Shown here: piece after piece, positions 1 through 5,439 of the stretch
How positions within the stretch are numbered: position 1 is the stretch's first letter
Layout of the letters: every line of letters begins with the position of its first letter
Source of the DNA: Bacteroidales bacterium UBA1745
Lineage (GTDB): Bacteria; Bacteroidota; Bacteroidia; Bacteroidales; UBA932
DNA: 5,527 nucleotides
Assembly (NCBI GenBank): GCA_002314885.1
Contig: DCHT01000022.1
Location: forward strand, 33,564-39,090
Reading direction: 5' to 3'
Notes under the pieces: generated by a model
Seen by the model: only the letters and a program-made list of their open reading frames with translations
What the model was told of the DNA's origin: nothing
Database searches by the model: none
Translations under genes and position numbers: made by a program

Positions 1-2013
1 CTTGTAGATGGTCATCAGGGCATCGGAGATGCGGAACTTCGCGAAGTGGTCGTTGACGGTCTCGATGGTCTGGCTCAGCTTGCTGTCAAACCACTTGACT
101 GCCACTGCAGATGCCTCTGGCTGTGCTGCTGCCTCGTCCACGTTCCATCCGCTTACGAGACGATATGCATTCCATATCTTGCCGCAGAAGTTACGGCCCT
201 GCTCGATCTGGCTCTCGTCATAGAGAATGTCGCTGCCTGCTGATGAGCAGAGGAGCATTCCGAGACGGACTGCGTCTGCACCGAACTTCTCGATGAGGTT
301 GAGAGGGTCAGGAGAGTTGCCGAGCTGCTTGCTCATCTTCCTGCCGAGCTTGTCGCGTACGATACCGGTGAAATATACATTGCTGAAAGGCACGTCACCG
401 AGATATTCCTCGCCTGCCATAATCATTCTGGCAACCCAGAAGAAGATGATGTCCGGACCGGTAACGAGGTCGTTGGTAGGATAGTAGTACTTGATCTCCT
501 CATTGCCAGGCTTGTTGATGCCGTCGAAGAGGCTGACAGGCCAGAGCCAGCTGGAGAACCAGGTGTCGAGGGCGTCCTCGTCACGGGTGAGCTGATCTGC
601 GGTGATGTCAGCATAGCCTTCGATTGCACGGGCCTTCTCCACTGCCTCCTCGAGAGTGAGGGCAACTACGAACTTCTCCTCAGCGCCTTCAGCGACTGGG
701 AGGAAGTATGCAGGTATGCGATGGCCCCACCAGAGCTGGCGGCTGATGCACCAATCCTGGATATTCTCAAGCCAGTTGCGATAGGTGGTCACATACTTTG
801 AAGGGTGGAATACGATCTTGCCTTCGAGTACTGGAGGAAGTGCGATGTCAGCGAAATGCTGCATTCTGAGGAACCACTGCTTGCACAGACGAGGCTCCAC
901 TGCGGTGTCCTGGTTGCGCTCGGAATAGCCGACCTTGTTGTTGTAGTCCTCGACCTTCTCCATAAGGCCTGCGGCCTCGAGGTCCTTGGCAATCTTCTTG
1001 CGGACAACCATACGGTCCTCGCCCACATAGAGACCGGCGGCCTCTGAAAGGGTTCCGTCAGGATTGAAGATATCGATGGTCTCGAGATTGTGGGTCTTGC
1101 CGAGAGCATAGTCGTTCACGTCGTGGGCTGGGGTCACCTTGAGGCAACCGGTACCGAATTCAACGTCCACGTAGCGGTCCTCGATGACAGGAATTACCCT
1201 GCCGACCATAGGCACGACAACCTTATGTCCACGGAGCCACTGGTTCTTAGGATCCTTAGGGTTGACGCACATCGCGGTATCACCCATAATGGTCTCAGGA
1301 CGTGTTGTAGCCACGACTGCATAGTAGCGGCCAGCCTCGTCCACGTGAAGTACTTCGCCCTCTTCGCCGGTAGGAACGACTGGGTTCACATCTGCGTCTG
1401 CCACATAGTAGCGGAGGTAGAAGAGCTTGGACTTTTCGTCACGATAGATGACCTCCTCGGTGCTGAGCACGGTCTGTGCCTTAGGATCCCAGTTGACCAT
1501 ACGGAGGCCCCTGTAGATGAGTCCCTTGTTGTAGAGGTCCACGAAAACACGCATCACAGACTCGCTGCGGGCGTCGTCCATTGTGAATGCGGTACGGTCC
1601 CAGTCGCAGGAAGAGCCGAGCTTCTTGAGCTGCTCGAGGATGATTCCGCCGTGCTCCTCTTTCCATTCCCAGGCATATTTGAGGAATTCCTCACGGGTGA
1701 GGTCGCGCTTCCTGATGCCCATTCCGGCAAGCTTGTTGACGACCTTTGCCTCAGTTGCGATGGATGCGTGGTCGGTACCAGGCACCCAGCAGGCGTTCTT
1801 GCCGTCCATACGTGCCTTACGGATAAGGACATCCTGGATGGTGTTGTTGAGCACGTGGCCCATATGGAGGATACCAGTCACGTTAGGTGGTGGTATCACT
1901 ATCGTGTAAGGCTCCCTTTCATCCGGTTCAGAATGAAAGAACTTGTGCTGGAGCCAGTAGGCGTACCATTTGTCTTCGGTCTGTGCCGGATTGTACTTTG
2001 CTGAAAGTTCCAT
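1..2013 (-). CDS. valS: Valine--tRNA ligase (ValRS), N-terminal 671 residues, 3' end outside window
   Basis: Class I aminoacyl-tRNA synthetase that charges tRNA-Val with valine in the cytoplasm and hydrolyses mischarged Thr-tRNA. The frame is open from the ATG at 2013 to the window edge, giving 671 codons. Visible in order: the nucleotide-binding signature PPPNVTG followed by HMGH (HIGH box, residues 50-53); the CP1 editing domain with TTRPET (236-241) and GTGCLKVTPAHD (287-298); the ValRS/IleRS-type DTWFSSWLWP (483-492); the KMSKS loop as KMSKQ (559-563) followed by LGNSPDP; and the start of the anticodon-binding helical domain from about residue 610. Family members are usually about 870-880 residues, so roughly 200 residues, including the C-terminal tRNA-binding coiled coil, lie beyond position 1. 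The start is fixed by the usual MELSAKYNP-type N-terminus directly before the first conserved block; only an A/G-rich stretch precedes it. KMSKQ is, to my knowledge, common in Bacteroidales ValRS and not a defect. Identification is certain. Confidence 0.98.
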   Translation of the reverse strand, partial: MELSAKYNPAQTEDKWYAYWLQHKFFHSEPDEREPYTIVIPPPNVTGILHMGHVLNNTIQDVLIRKARMDGKNACWVPGTDHASIATEAKVVNKLAGMGIRKRDLTREEFLKYAWEWKEEHGGIILEQLKKLGSSCDWDRTAFTMDDARSESVMRVFVDLYNKGLIYRGLRMVNWDPKAQTVLSTEEVIYRDEKSKLFYLRYYVADADVNPVVPTGEEGEVLHVDEAGRYYAVVATTRPETIMGDTAMCVNPKDPKNQWLRGHKVVVPMVGRVIPVIEDRYVDVEFGTGCLKVTPAHDVNDYALGKTHNLETIDIFNPDGTLSEAAGLYVGEDRMVVRKKIAKDLEAAGLMEKVEDYNNKVGYSERNQDTAVEPRLCKQWFLRMQHFADIALPPVLEGKIVFHPSKYVTTYRNWLENIQDWCISRQLWWGHRIPAYFLPVAEGAEEKFVVALTLEEAVEKARAIEGYADITADQLTRDEDALDTWFSSWLWPVSLFDGINKPGNEEIKYYYPTNDLVTGPDIIFFWVARMIMAGEEYLGDVPFSNVYFTGIVRDKLGRKMSKQLGNSPDPLNLIEKFGADAVRLGMLLCSSAGSDILYDESQIEQGRNFCGKIWNAYRLVSGWNVDEAAAQPEASAVAVKWFDSKLSQTIETVNDHFAKFRISDALMTIYK

Positions 2014-2103
2014 TTTCTCTTATCTTACTGTGTGTTAATTTGTTTCTGTCTTCGTACGTGTCTTTACGTGCGTATACGCGTCGCGCACACGGGCACGGAA
2101 ATG

Positions 2104-2111
2104 CAAATATA
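2104..2111 (-). promoter_or_regulatory. Bacteroidota-type -7 box for valS
   Basis: Read on the minus strand this is TATATTTG, a full match to the TAnnTTTG -7 element. Transcription would start about 5-8 bases further on, leaving a valS leader of about 85 nucleotides. No TTTG -33 element is present at the usual 19-21 base distance; that position is occupied by the mirrored box of the opposite promoter. Confidence 0.6.
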
Positions 2112-2124
2112 GTAAGAAAATTCG

Positions 2125-2132
2125 TATATTTG
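2125..2132 (+). promoter_or_regulatory. Bacteroidota-type -7 box for the DUF3467-kdsC-maf cluster
   Basis: TATATTTG matches TAnnTTTG exactly. It ends 20 bases before the ATG at 2153, so the mRNA leader would be only about 13-16 nucleotides with no Shine-Dalgarno sequence. There is no recognisable -33 TTTG. It mirrors the valS box at 2104-2111 with 13 bases between them. Confidence 0.65.
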
Positions 2133-2152
2133 CGGCATATAAGTACACAGAT

Positions 2153-2452
2153 ATGGCAGAACAGACAGAAATGAAGATCGAGGTCAGCCCAGAAGTAGCA
2201 AAGGGATCATACAGCAACCTCGCAATCATCACCCACTCCAGCAGCGAATTCATCATCGACTTCGCCTCCAATCTCCCAGGCCTCCCTAGCCCTCAGGTGC
2301 ACAACCGCATCATTATGACTCCGGAGCACGCAAAGAGGCTTCTCCTCGCTCTCCAGGACAACGTCAGCAAATATGAGGCAGTCAACGGGACCATCACGCT
2401 CCCAGGCGCACCAAAGATGACTTTCCCTATGGGAGGAGGCAATCGTTCCTAA
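2153..2452 (+). CDS. DUF3467 family protein (function unknown)
   Basis: Small acidic-to-neutral protein of 99 residues with no signal peptide or membrane segment, so probably cytoplasmic. I recognise the DUF3467 pattern: an N-terminal polar tail, then YSNLAIITHSSSEFIIDF (residues about 20-37), a P-rich turn, and the helix TPEHAKRLLLALQDNVSKYE (about 56-75), followed by a flexible Gly/Pro-rich tail. The family is common in Bacteroidota and its role is, as far as I know, undetermined; I assign none. The ATG at 2153 is preferred over the internal ATG at 2171 because it sits 20 bases after a TAnnTTTG box, although the first six residues are not conserved enough to exclude the later start. It is the first gene of the plus-strand cluster and stops one base before kdsC, so the two are almost certainly co-transcribed and probably translationally coupled. 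Confidence 0.88.
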   Translation: MAEQTEMKIEVSPEVAKGSYSNLAIITHSSSEFIIDFASNLPGLPSPQVHNRIIMTPEHAKRLLLALQDNVSKYEAVNGTITLPGAPKMTFPMGGGNRS

Positions 2453-2453
2453 T

Positions 2454-2987
2454 ATGGAATTCCAGGACAAGTTATTGAAAATCAAGGCATTTGCCCTTGA
2501 CATAGACGGCGTCATCACCGACGGCAGCGTCATTGTGGACTCGAACGGAAAGCCGCTCCGCAACTTCAACGAAAGAGACGGCTTCGCACTCAGGATGGCC
2601 GCTACGCACGACTACCCTCTTGCCGTCATCACCGGCGGTTCGCTCGAACAGGTCCGCTTCCGTATGACCCAGTACGGAGTCAAGGCCGAGGACGTCTATA
2701 TGCACTCCAGCAACAAGATCGTGGATTTCAAGAGATTCTGCGACAAATACGGTCTCCAGCCGGACGAAGTCCTCTATATGGGCGACGACCTTCCCGACCT
2801 CGCAGTCATTATGGCCGCAGGCGTCGGAGTCGGCCCCTCAGACTCCTGTCCTGAAGTGCTCGAAGCGGCCGACTACATCACTCCCTGCGAGGGTGGCCGC
2901 GGCGTCGTAAGGCACGCGATCGAGATGACTATGAAGGCCCAGGGAACCTGGATCTTCAACGTCCAAAGATACGGCGATATGTTCTAA
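2454..2987 (+). CDS. kdsC: KdsC-like 3-deoxy-D-manno-octulosonate 8-phosphate phosphatase (HAD superfamily, C0 type)
   Basis: Cytoplasmic Mg2+-dependent phosphatase that removes phosphate from Kdo-8-phosphate to give Kdo, the inner-core sugar joining lipid A to LPS polysaccharide. All HAD motifs are present: motif I DIDGVITDG with nucleophile D16 and acid/base D18; motif II ITGG with T60; motif III SSNK with K88; motif IV GDDLPD with D111, D112 and D115. At 177 residues with no cap insertion it has the size of the cap-less KdsC tetramer, and it ends with the family's GGRGVVR segment (about residues 147-153) and active-site-reaching tail. Motif II reads ITGG where the E. coli enzyme has ITGR. 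The start ATG follows the DUF3467 stop by one base (TAAT ATG). The related Bacteroidales 2-keto-3-deoxynononate-9-phosphate phosphatases share this fold and these motifs, so exact substrate is an inference; Kdo-8-P is favoured. Confidence 0.9.
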   Translation: MEFQDKLLKIKAFALDIDGVITDGSVIVDSNGKPLRNFNERDGFALRMAATHDYPLAVITGGSLEQVRFRMTQYGVKAEDVYMHSSNKIVDFKRFCDKYGLQPDEVLYMGDDLPDLAVIMAAGVGVGPSDSCPEVLEAADYITPCEGGRGVVRHAIEMTMKAQGTWIFNVQRYGDMF

Positions 2988-2996
2988 AATCATACG

Positions 2997-3016
2997 GCCC
3001 CGGCATCGGGGCTTTT
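2997..3016 (+). terminator. Compact terminator-like hairpin between kdsC and maf
   Basis: GCCCCG (2997-3002) pairs perfectly with CGGGGC (3007-3012) across a four-base GCAT loop and is followed by TTTT, then GCTTT. A 6-bp all-GC stem plus a short T run resembles a weak intrinsic terminator. It begins 9 bases after the kdsC stop and the T run ends 7 bases before the maf ATG at 3024. I find no TAnnTTTG box between kdsC and maf, so read-through would be needed for maf expression unless a promoter lies elsewhere; partial termination or an mRNA-processing role is therefore likely. Confidence 0.5.
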
Positions 3017-3023
3017 GCTTTAT

Positions 3024-3599
3024 ATGGACCTGAAAGGAAAGAAACTGATACTGGCCAGCGGCTCCCCGAGACGCCGCGAATTGCTTGCTAGCTTAAATAT
3101 TGATTTTGAAGTAGATACACGCAATAACTTCGAGGAGAAGTTTGATCCGTCCACGCCTCATCGGGAGATCTGTTCAGTGCTCTCGGAGGGCAAATCATAC
3201 GGGTTCCACAGAGCCCTTTCCGAGGACGAAATCCTGCTCACTTCAGACACATTGGTGCTCTGCGGAGAGGAGGTGCTGGGCAAGCCTCACAGCCGCGAGG
3301 AAGCAGTGAATATGCTGCGCCTTCTTAGCGACTGCTGGCACGAGGTGATCACCGCCGTCACGGTGCGTACCGTTGATGGCTGCGAGACCCGCCGCGACAT
3401 TGCGCGCGTCCATTTCAAACCATTGACCGACGCCGAAATCGACTATTATATCGACAATTTCAAACCTTTCGACAAAGCCGGAGGCTACGGCATCCAGGAA
3501 TGGATAGGCTACATCGGAATTGACCGCATTGAAGGCAGTTTCTACACGATAATGGGCCTTCCGGTGCATCTGGTCTACGAGATGCTCGAGCAGATATAA
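3024..3599 (+). CDS. maf: Maf/YhdE-type nucleoside triphosphate pyrophosphatase (dTTP/UTP class)
   Basis: House-cleaning enzyme that hydrolyses dTTP, UTP and modified pyrimidine triphosphates to monophosphates plus pyrophosphate in the cytoplasm; family members are also linked to cell-division arrest. Visible motifs (numbering from the ATG at 3024, 191 residues): LASGSPRRRELL (10-21), the conserved Lys of SEGKS (K57), the catalytic-Asp motif SDTLV (D75), GKP (86-88), LSDCWHEVITAV replacing the usual LSG-HEV-TGV, DKAGGYGIQ (150-158) and RIEGSFYTIMGLP. The Arg after SP, the Lys and the Gln of GIQ match the YhdE rather than the YceF subgroup, which suggests the dTTP/UTP specificity. An in-frame TTG at 3015 would add three residues but falls in the T run after the upstream hairpin, so the ATG is preferred. 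Residues about 20-35 are coded by AT-rich codons unlike the rest. Third gene of the cluster, with a 36-base gap after kdsC. Confidence 0.92.
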   Translation: MDLKGKKLILASGSPRRRELLASLNIDFEVDTRNNFEEKFDPSTPHREICSVLSEGKSYGFHRALSEDEILLTSDTLVLCGEEVLGKPHSREEAVNMLRLLSDCWHEVITAVTVRTVDGCETRRDIARVHFKPLTDAEIDYYIDNFKPFDKAGGYGIQEWIGYIGIDRIEGSFYTIMGLPVHLVYEMLEQI

Positions 3600-3602
3600 A
3601 GA

Positions 3603-3630
3603 AAAAAGACCGGTTTTCGCCGGTCTTTTT
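3603..3630. terminator. Bidirectional intrinsic terminator between maf and the esterase gene
   Basis: AAAAAGACCGG (3603-3613) pairs with CCGGTCTTTTT (3620-3630) over a six-base TTTTCG loop: an 11-bp stem whose A and T flanks give a T run on both strands. It lies 3 bases after the maf stop and 17 bases after the stop of the convergent esterase gene, so it can end both transcripts. Pairing continues well beyond this core (see findings). Confidence 0.9.
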
Positions 3631-3647
3631 GTTTATATCTGCTTCAG

Positions 3648-4904
3648 CTACTTGACGAACTCGCCGAATTCGCTTTCCCATACACCGGTGCGGACGTAGT
3701 CGGCCACGGTCTTGCGGAATGAATGACGCAGTTCCGCGAGCTGCTCCACAGTCAGAGACCCCATCACATCGTGGCCCACATAGACCTCCTCTGGGCCATA
3801 AAGCAGACCCATTTCGGTGCCGTGAGCAGCCTTCCAATGTGCATCAGGAGGGCAATAGGTAAACTTGAAGCAAGAGGACTTAACACCCTGTTTCTCAAGG
3901 TATTTCGCATATTTCTCAGCACCCTTTCCGAACACGGCATTCGTGGCGATCTTCGAGAGGCTGTAATCCCCTTTCGTTCCGAATTCCTCGAGGGTCTTCT
4001 TCTTGAAGCTCTGGACATACATTGCCGCATCCTGAGCCTGGTATGCGACGAGAACTTCCTCGACTCCGCAGTTGAATTCCTTAGGCATCAGTTCGTAGCC
4101 GCAAGGTGCGAAAGGCATTGAGCCGCCGAACTTCTTCTTCGTAGCCTTCTCCGCATCCACCAGCTGGTCCATAGAGGCAGACTGAAGGTCTACGCCCTGA
4201 CCGATGAGGTATTCCTCGAGGTACTCCGCGTGCTTCTCAGACTTGGAAGGCTTGAGAGTGATGCCGAATGGTGCGCTGAACACCATTGCACGTTTGAAAA
4301 GCTTCTCCTGAGCCATTGAAAGCACATATACGACACTCTGGGCGCCCGAAGACTGACCAAAGAGAGTAACTGCGTCCGGATCGCCGCCGAAATCAGCGAT
4401 ATTGGCCTGGATCCACCTGAGCGCGCAGAGAATGTCGCGTGAACCGAGATCAGAGTCGCCCACCTCTTTATTATAAAGGTATCCGAAAACGCCGTGACGG
4501 AAGCTGATGTTGACAGTGACTATCCCCTGCTCCTCAGTGAGGCCTGATGGATCGTAGAGCCTCCATTCGCCGCTGCCGTGATGGTGTGAACCGCCGTGAA
4601 CATATACTGCCACTGGGGCCTTGCCGCTCATTGACGGAGTATTGATGGTCAGCACGAGGCAGTTTTCGCTCTGCTCGAGGGTGTCGGCTTCATACATTTC
4701 GTTGGTGGTACCGGTCTGAGGACACTGCACCCCGCGCGTGGAGTAATCGGCAGTCCTGTCCCAGCCATCCGCCATCACAGCTTCTTCGTAACGGCCGGCG
4801 TGAGCATAAGGAAGATTGTGAAAAGTGATGCACTGTGCCCAACCAGCAAGGGAGGCAAAGGCAAAAGTCAGCAGCCAAAGTGGCTTGAGAATTCTAGATT
4901 TCAT
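3648..4904 (-). CDS. Secreted type-B carboxylesterase/lipase-like alpha/beta hydrolase
   Basis: Predicted exported serine hydrolase cleaving carboxylic esters; natural substrate unknown. A signal peptide is clear: KSR, a hydrophobic core (about residues 8-20), and a likely cut after GWA (A23). No lipobox precedes C25, so periplasmic or secreted rather than lipid-anchored. COesterase features follow: CPQ (C61) and SENCLVL (C82), the cysteines of the usual N-terminal disulfide; oxyanion-hole region HGGSHHHGSG (103-112); LRWIQANIADFGGDP (about 162-176); nucleophile elbow GQSSG with S185; and the catalytic-His region AAHGTE with H361. The catalytic acid, often a Glu in a Gly-rich turn between Ser and His, is not evident. 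At 418 residues it is about 100 shorter than typical type-B enzymes (around 500-550), the shortfall lying after the nucleophile. The reading frame is intact, so this is a compact variant rather than an obvious pseudogene. It is monocistronic in the window, with its own promoter. Confidence 0.88.
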   Translation of the reverse strand: MKSRILKPLWLLTFAFASLAGWAQCITFHNLPYAHAGRYEEAVMADGWDRTADYSTRGVQCPQTGTTNEMYEADTLEQSENCLVLTINTPSMSGKAPVAVYVHGGSHHHGSGEWRLYDPSGLTEEQGIVTVNISFRHGVFGYLYNKEVGDSDLGSRDILCALRWIQANIADFGGDPDAVTLFGQSSGAQSVVYVLSMAQEKLFKRAMVFSAPFGITLKPSKSEKHAEYLEEYLIGQGVDLQSASMDQLVDAEKATKKKFGGSMPFAPCGYELMPKEFNCGVEEVLVAYQAQDAAMYVQSFKKKTLEEFGTKGDYSLSKIATNAVFGKGAEKYAKYLEKQGVKSSCFKFTYCPPDAHWKAAHGTEMGLLYGPEEVYVGHDVMGSLTVEQLAELRHSFRKTVADYVRTGVWESEFGEFVK

Positions 4905-4931
4905 ATATGGTTATTGTGTTATCGTGTCTGA

Positions 4932-4939
4932 CAAATATA
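4932..4939 (-). promoter_or_regulatory. Bacteroidota-type -7 box for the esterase gene
   Basis: Minus-strand TATATTTG, identical to the two boxes in the valS/DUF3467 intergenic region, ends 27 bases before the esterase ATG at 4904. The predicted leader is about 20-22 nucleotides, without a Shine-Dalgarno sequence. No -33 TTTG is found at the expected distance. Confidence 0.6.
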
Positions 4940-5265
4940 CTTTTTCTATTCGTATTTTCGCTATTTAGTTCCGAATTTGGACAATATTTAAGGCATTATA
5001 CTAGAATTTTACGAAATCGTTCCGTTTTCGGCTAAAAATAACGATATAATCAGGAACTGTAATTTAGAAGTCTTTGCAACTTACAATTTAAAAGCACTTT
5101 TCAAGTTTTCGCTTTCATTCTATAACTCGCAAAAATTCAAATATTTTGTTTTTTATGCGTTTTCGCACACATTAACACCTCAAAATGTTCATTATAGGAA
5201 TAGAATTACAACTGTTCCGAAAAATTTTTTCTTTAATTTTAGTGCGTTAAATACTTGATTATCAA
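4940..5265. other. AT-rich noncoding stretch, no gene recognised
   Basis: No open reading frame of useful length or coding character and no tRNA-like or rRNA-like sequence is seen on either strand. It contains scattered short repeats (GTTCCG at 4968, 5019 and 5214; TTTTCG at 4955, 5025, 5106 and 5160) and a small hairpin, TGCG-TTTT-CGCA, at 5156-5167. Base composition is far more AT-rich than the coding part of the window. It probably serves as the upstream region of the esterase gene on one side and of the transcript starting near 5360 on the other. Confidence 0.6.
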
Positions 5266-5277
5266 TATGTTAACATA
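5266..5277. promoter_or_regulatory. 12-bp perfect palindrome, possible operator
   Basis: TATGTTAACATA is its own reverse complement. Its centre lies about 90 bases upstream of the predicted start of the noncoding transcript near 5360. Palindromes of this size are typical of dimeric regulator sites, but AT-rich DNA yields them by chance too; no regulator is assigned. Confidence 0.3.
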
Positions 5278-5283
5278 CGCACG

Positions 5284-5344
5284 AAAAAATATTTTAAAAA
5301 ATATTGCAAAAAATGCTTACAAATATTTGCAGATTAAAAATATT
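5284..5344. repeat. Periodic A-tracts, repeated AAAAATATT motif
   Basis: Six-base A-tracts begin at 5284, 5296 and 5308, exactly 12 bases apart, and a five-base tract begins at 5336. The first two tracts and the fourth each continue as TATT, giving three copies of AAAAATATT (5285-5293, 5297-5305, 5336-5344). The array covers the -33 region and the area just upstream of the promoter at 5326-5356, a position where A-tracts commonly bend DNA or bind RNA polymerase alpha subunits; that role here is inferred. Confidence 0.5.
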
Positions 5345-5356
5345 GGTGTACCTTTG
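5326..5356 (+). promoter_or_regulatory. Complete Bacteroidota promoter (TTTG, 19 bases, TACCTTTG)
   Basis: A -33 TTTG at 5326-5329 and a -7 TACCTTTG (TAnnTTTG) at 5349-5356 are separated by 19 bases, within the spacing known for Bacteroides sigma-ABfr promoters. It is the only site in the window with both elements. Transcription should start at about 5358-5364, directly into the 5' hairpin of the predicted RNA. Confidence 0.75.
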
Positions 5357-5375
5357 TATCGTTGTTCAAGGAAAG

Positions 5376-5411
5376 ATGATCATTGAGTACTTAACAACGA
5401 TTGGTTATTAG
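5376..5411 (+). CDS. Possible 11-residue leader peptide inside the predicted RNA
   Basis: An ATG at 5376 preceded by AAGGA four bases upstream opens a frame encoding MIIEYLTTIGY and ending in TAG. It is one of the very few Shine-Dalgarno-like sequences before an ATG in the window. The AAG of that site lies in the 5' hairpin stem, and the ATG lies in its loop, so initiation could depend on folding. Three Ile and two Thr in eleven codons recall amino-acid attenuation leaders, but this is weak, and Bacteroidota rarely rely on Shine-Dalgarno pairing. It may be a chance frame. Confidence 0.25.
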   Translation: MIIEYLTTIGY

Positions 5412-5439
5412 TTTTAGTGTTATTAATTATGTGGTTAGT

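Noticed and set aside
1090..2004. Open frame of 304 codons on the plus strand
   Set aside because: It lies wholly antisense to valS, whose conserved motifs run through the same DNA. Its His/Val/Leu-rich translation shows no family pattern and it has no promoter; long antisense frames are expected opposite a GC-rich, stop-poor gene.
2014..2103. T-box riboswitch upstream of valS
   Set aside because: The leader is only about 85 nt and shows no T-box sequence or specifier-loop/antiterminator layout; T-boxes are also not typical of this phylum.
2035..2271. Minus-strand frame of 78 codons across the intergenic region
   Set aside because: It runs antisense through the DUF3467 start and the divergent promoters, with no family resemblance and no promoter of its own.
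3015..3023. TTG at 3015 as the maf start, adding three residues
   Set aside because: The TTG overlaps the T run of the upstream hairpin, and the ATG at 3024 gives the normal N-terminus a few residues before LASGSPRR.
4833..4904. Lipoprotein signal peptide for the esterase (Cys at residue 25)
   Set aside because: The residues before Cys25 are GWAQ, which does not fit a lipobox (L-A/S-G/A-C); a normal signal-peptidase I site after GWA fits better.
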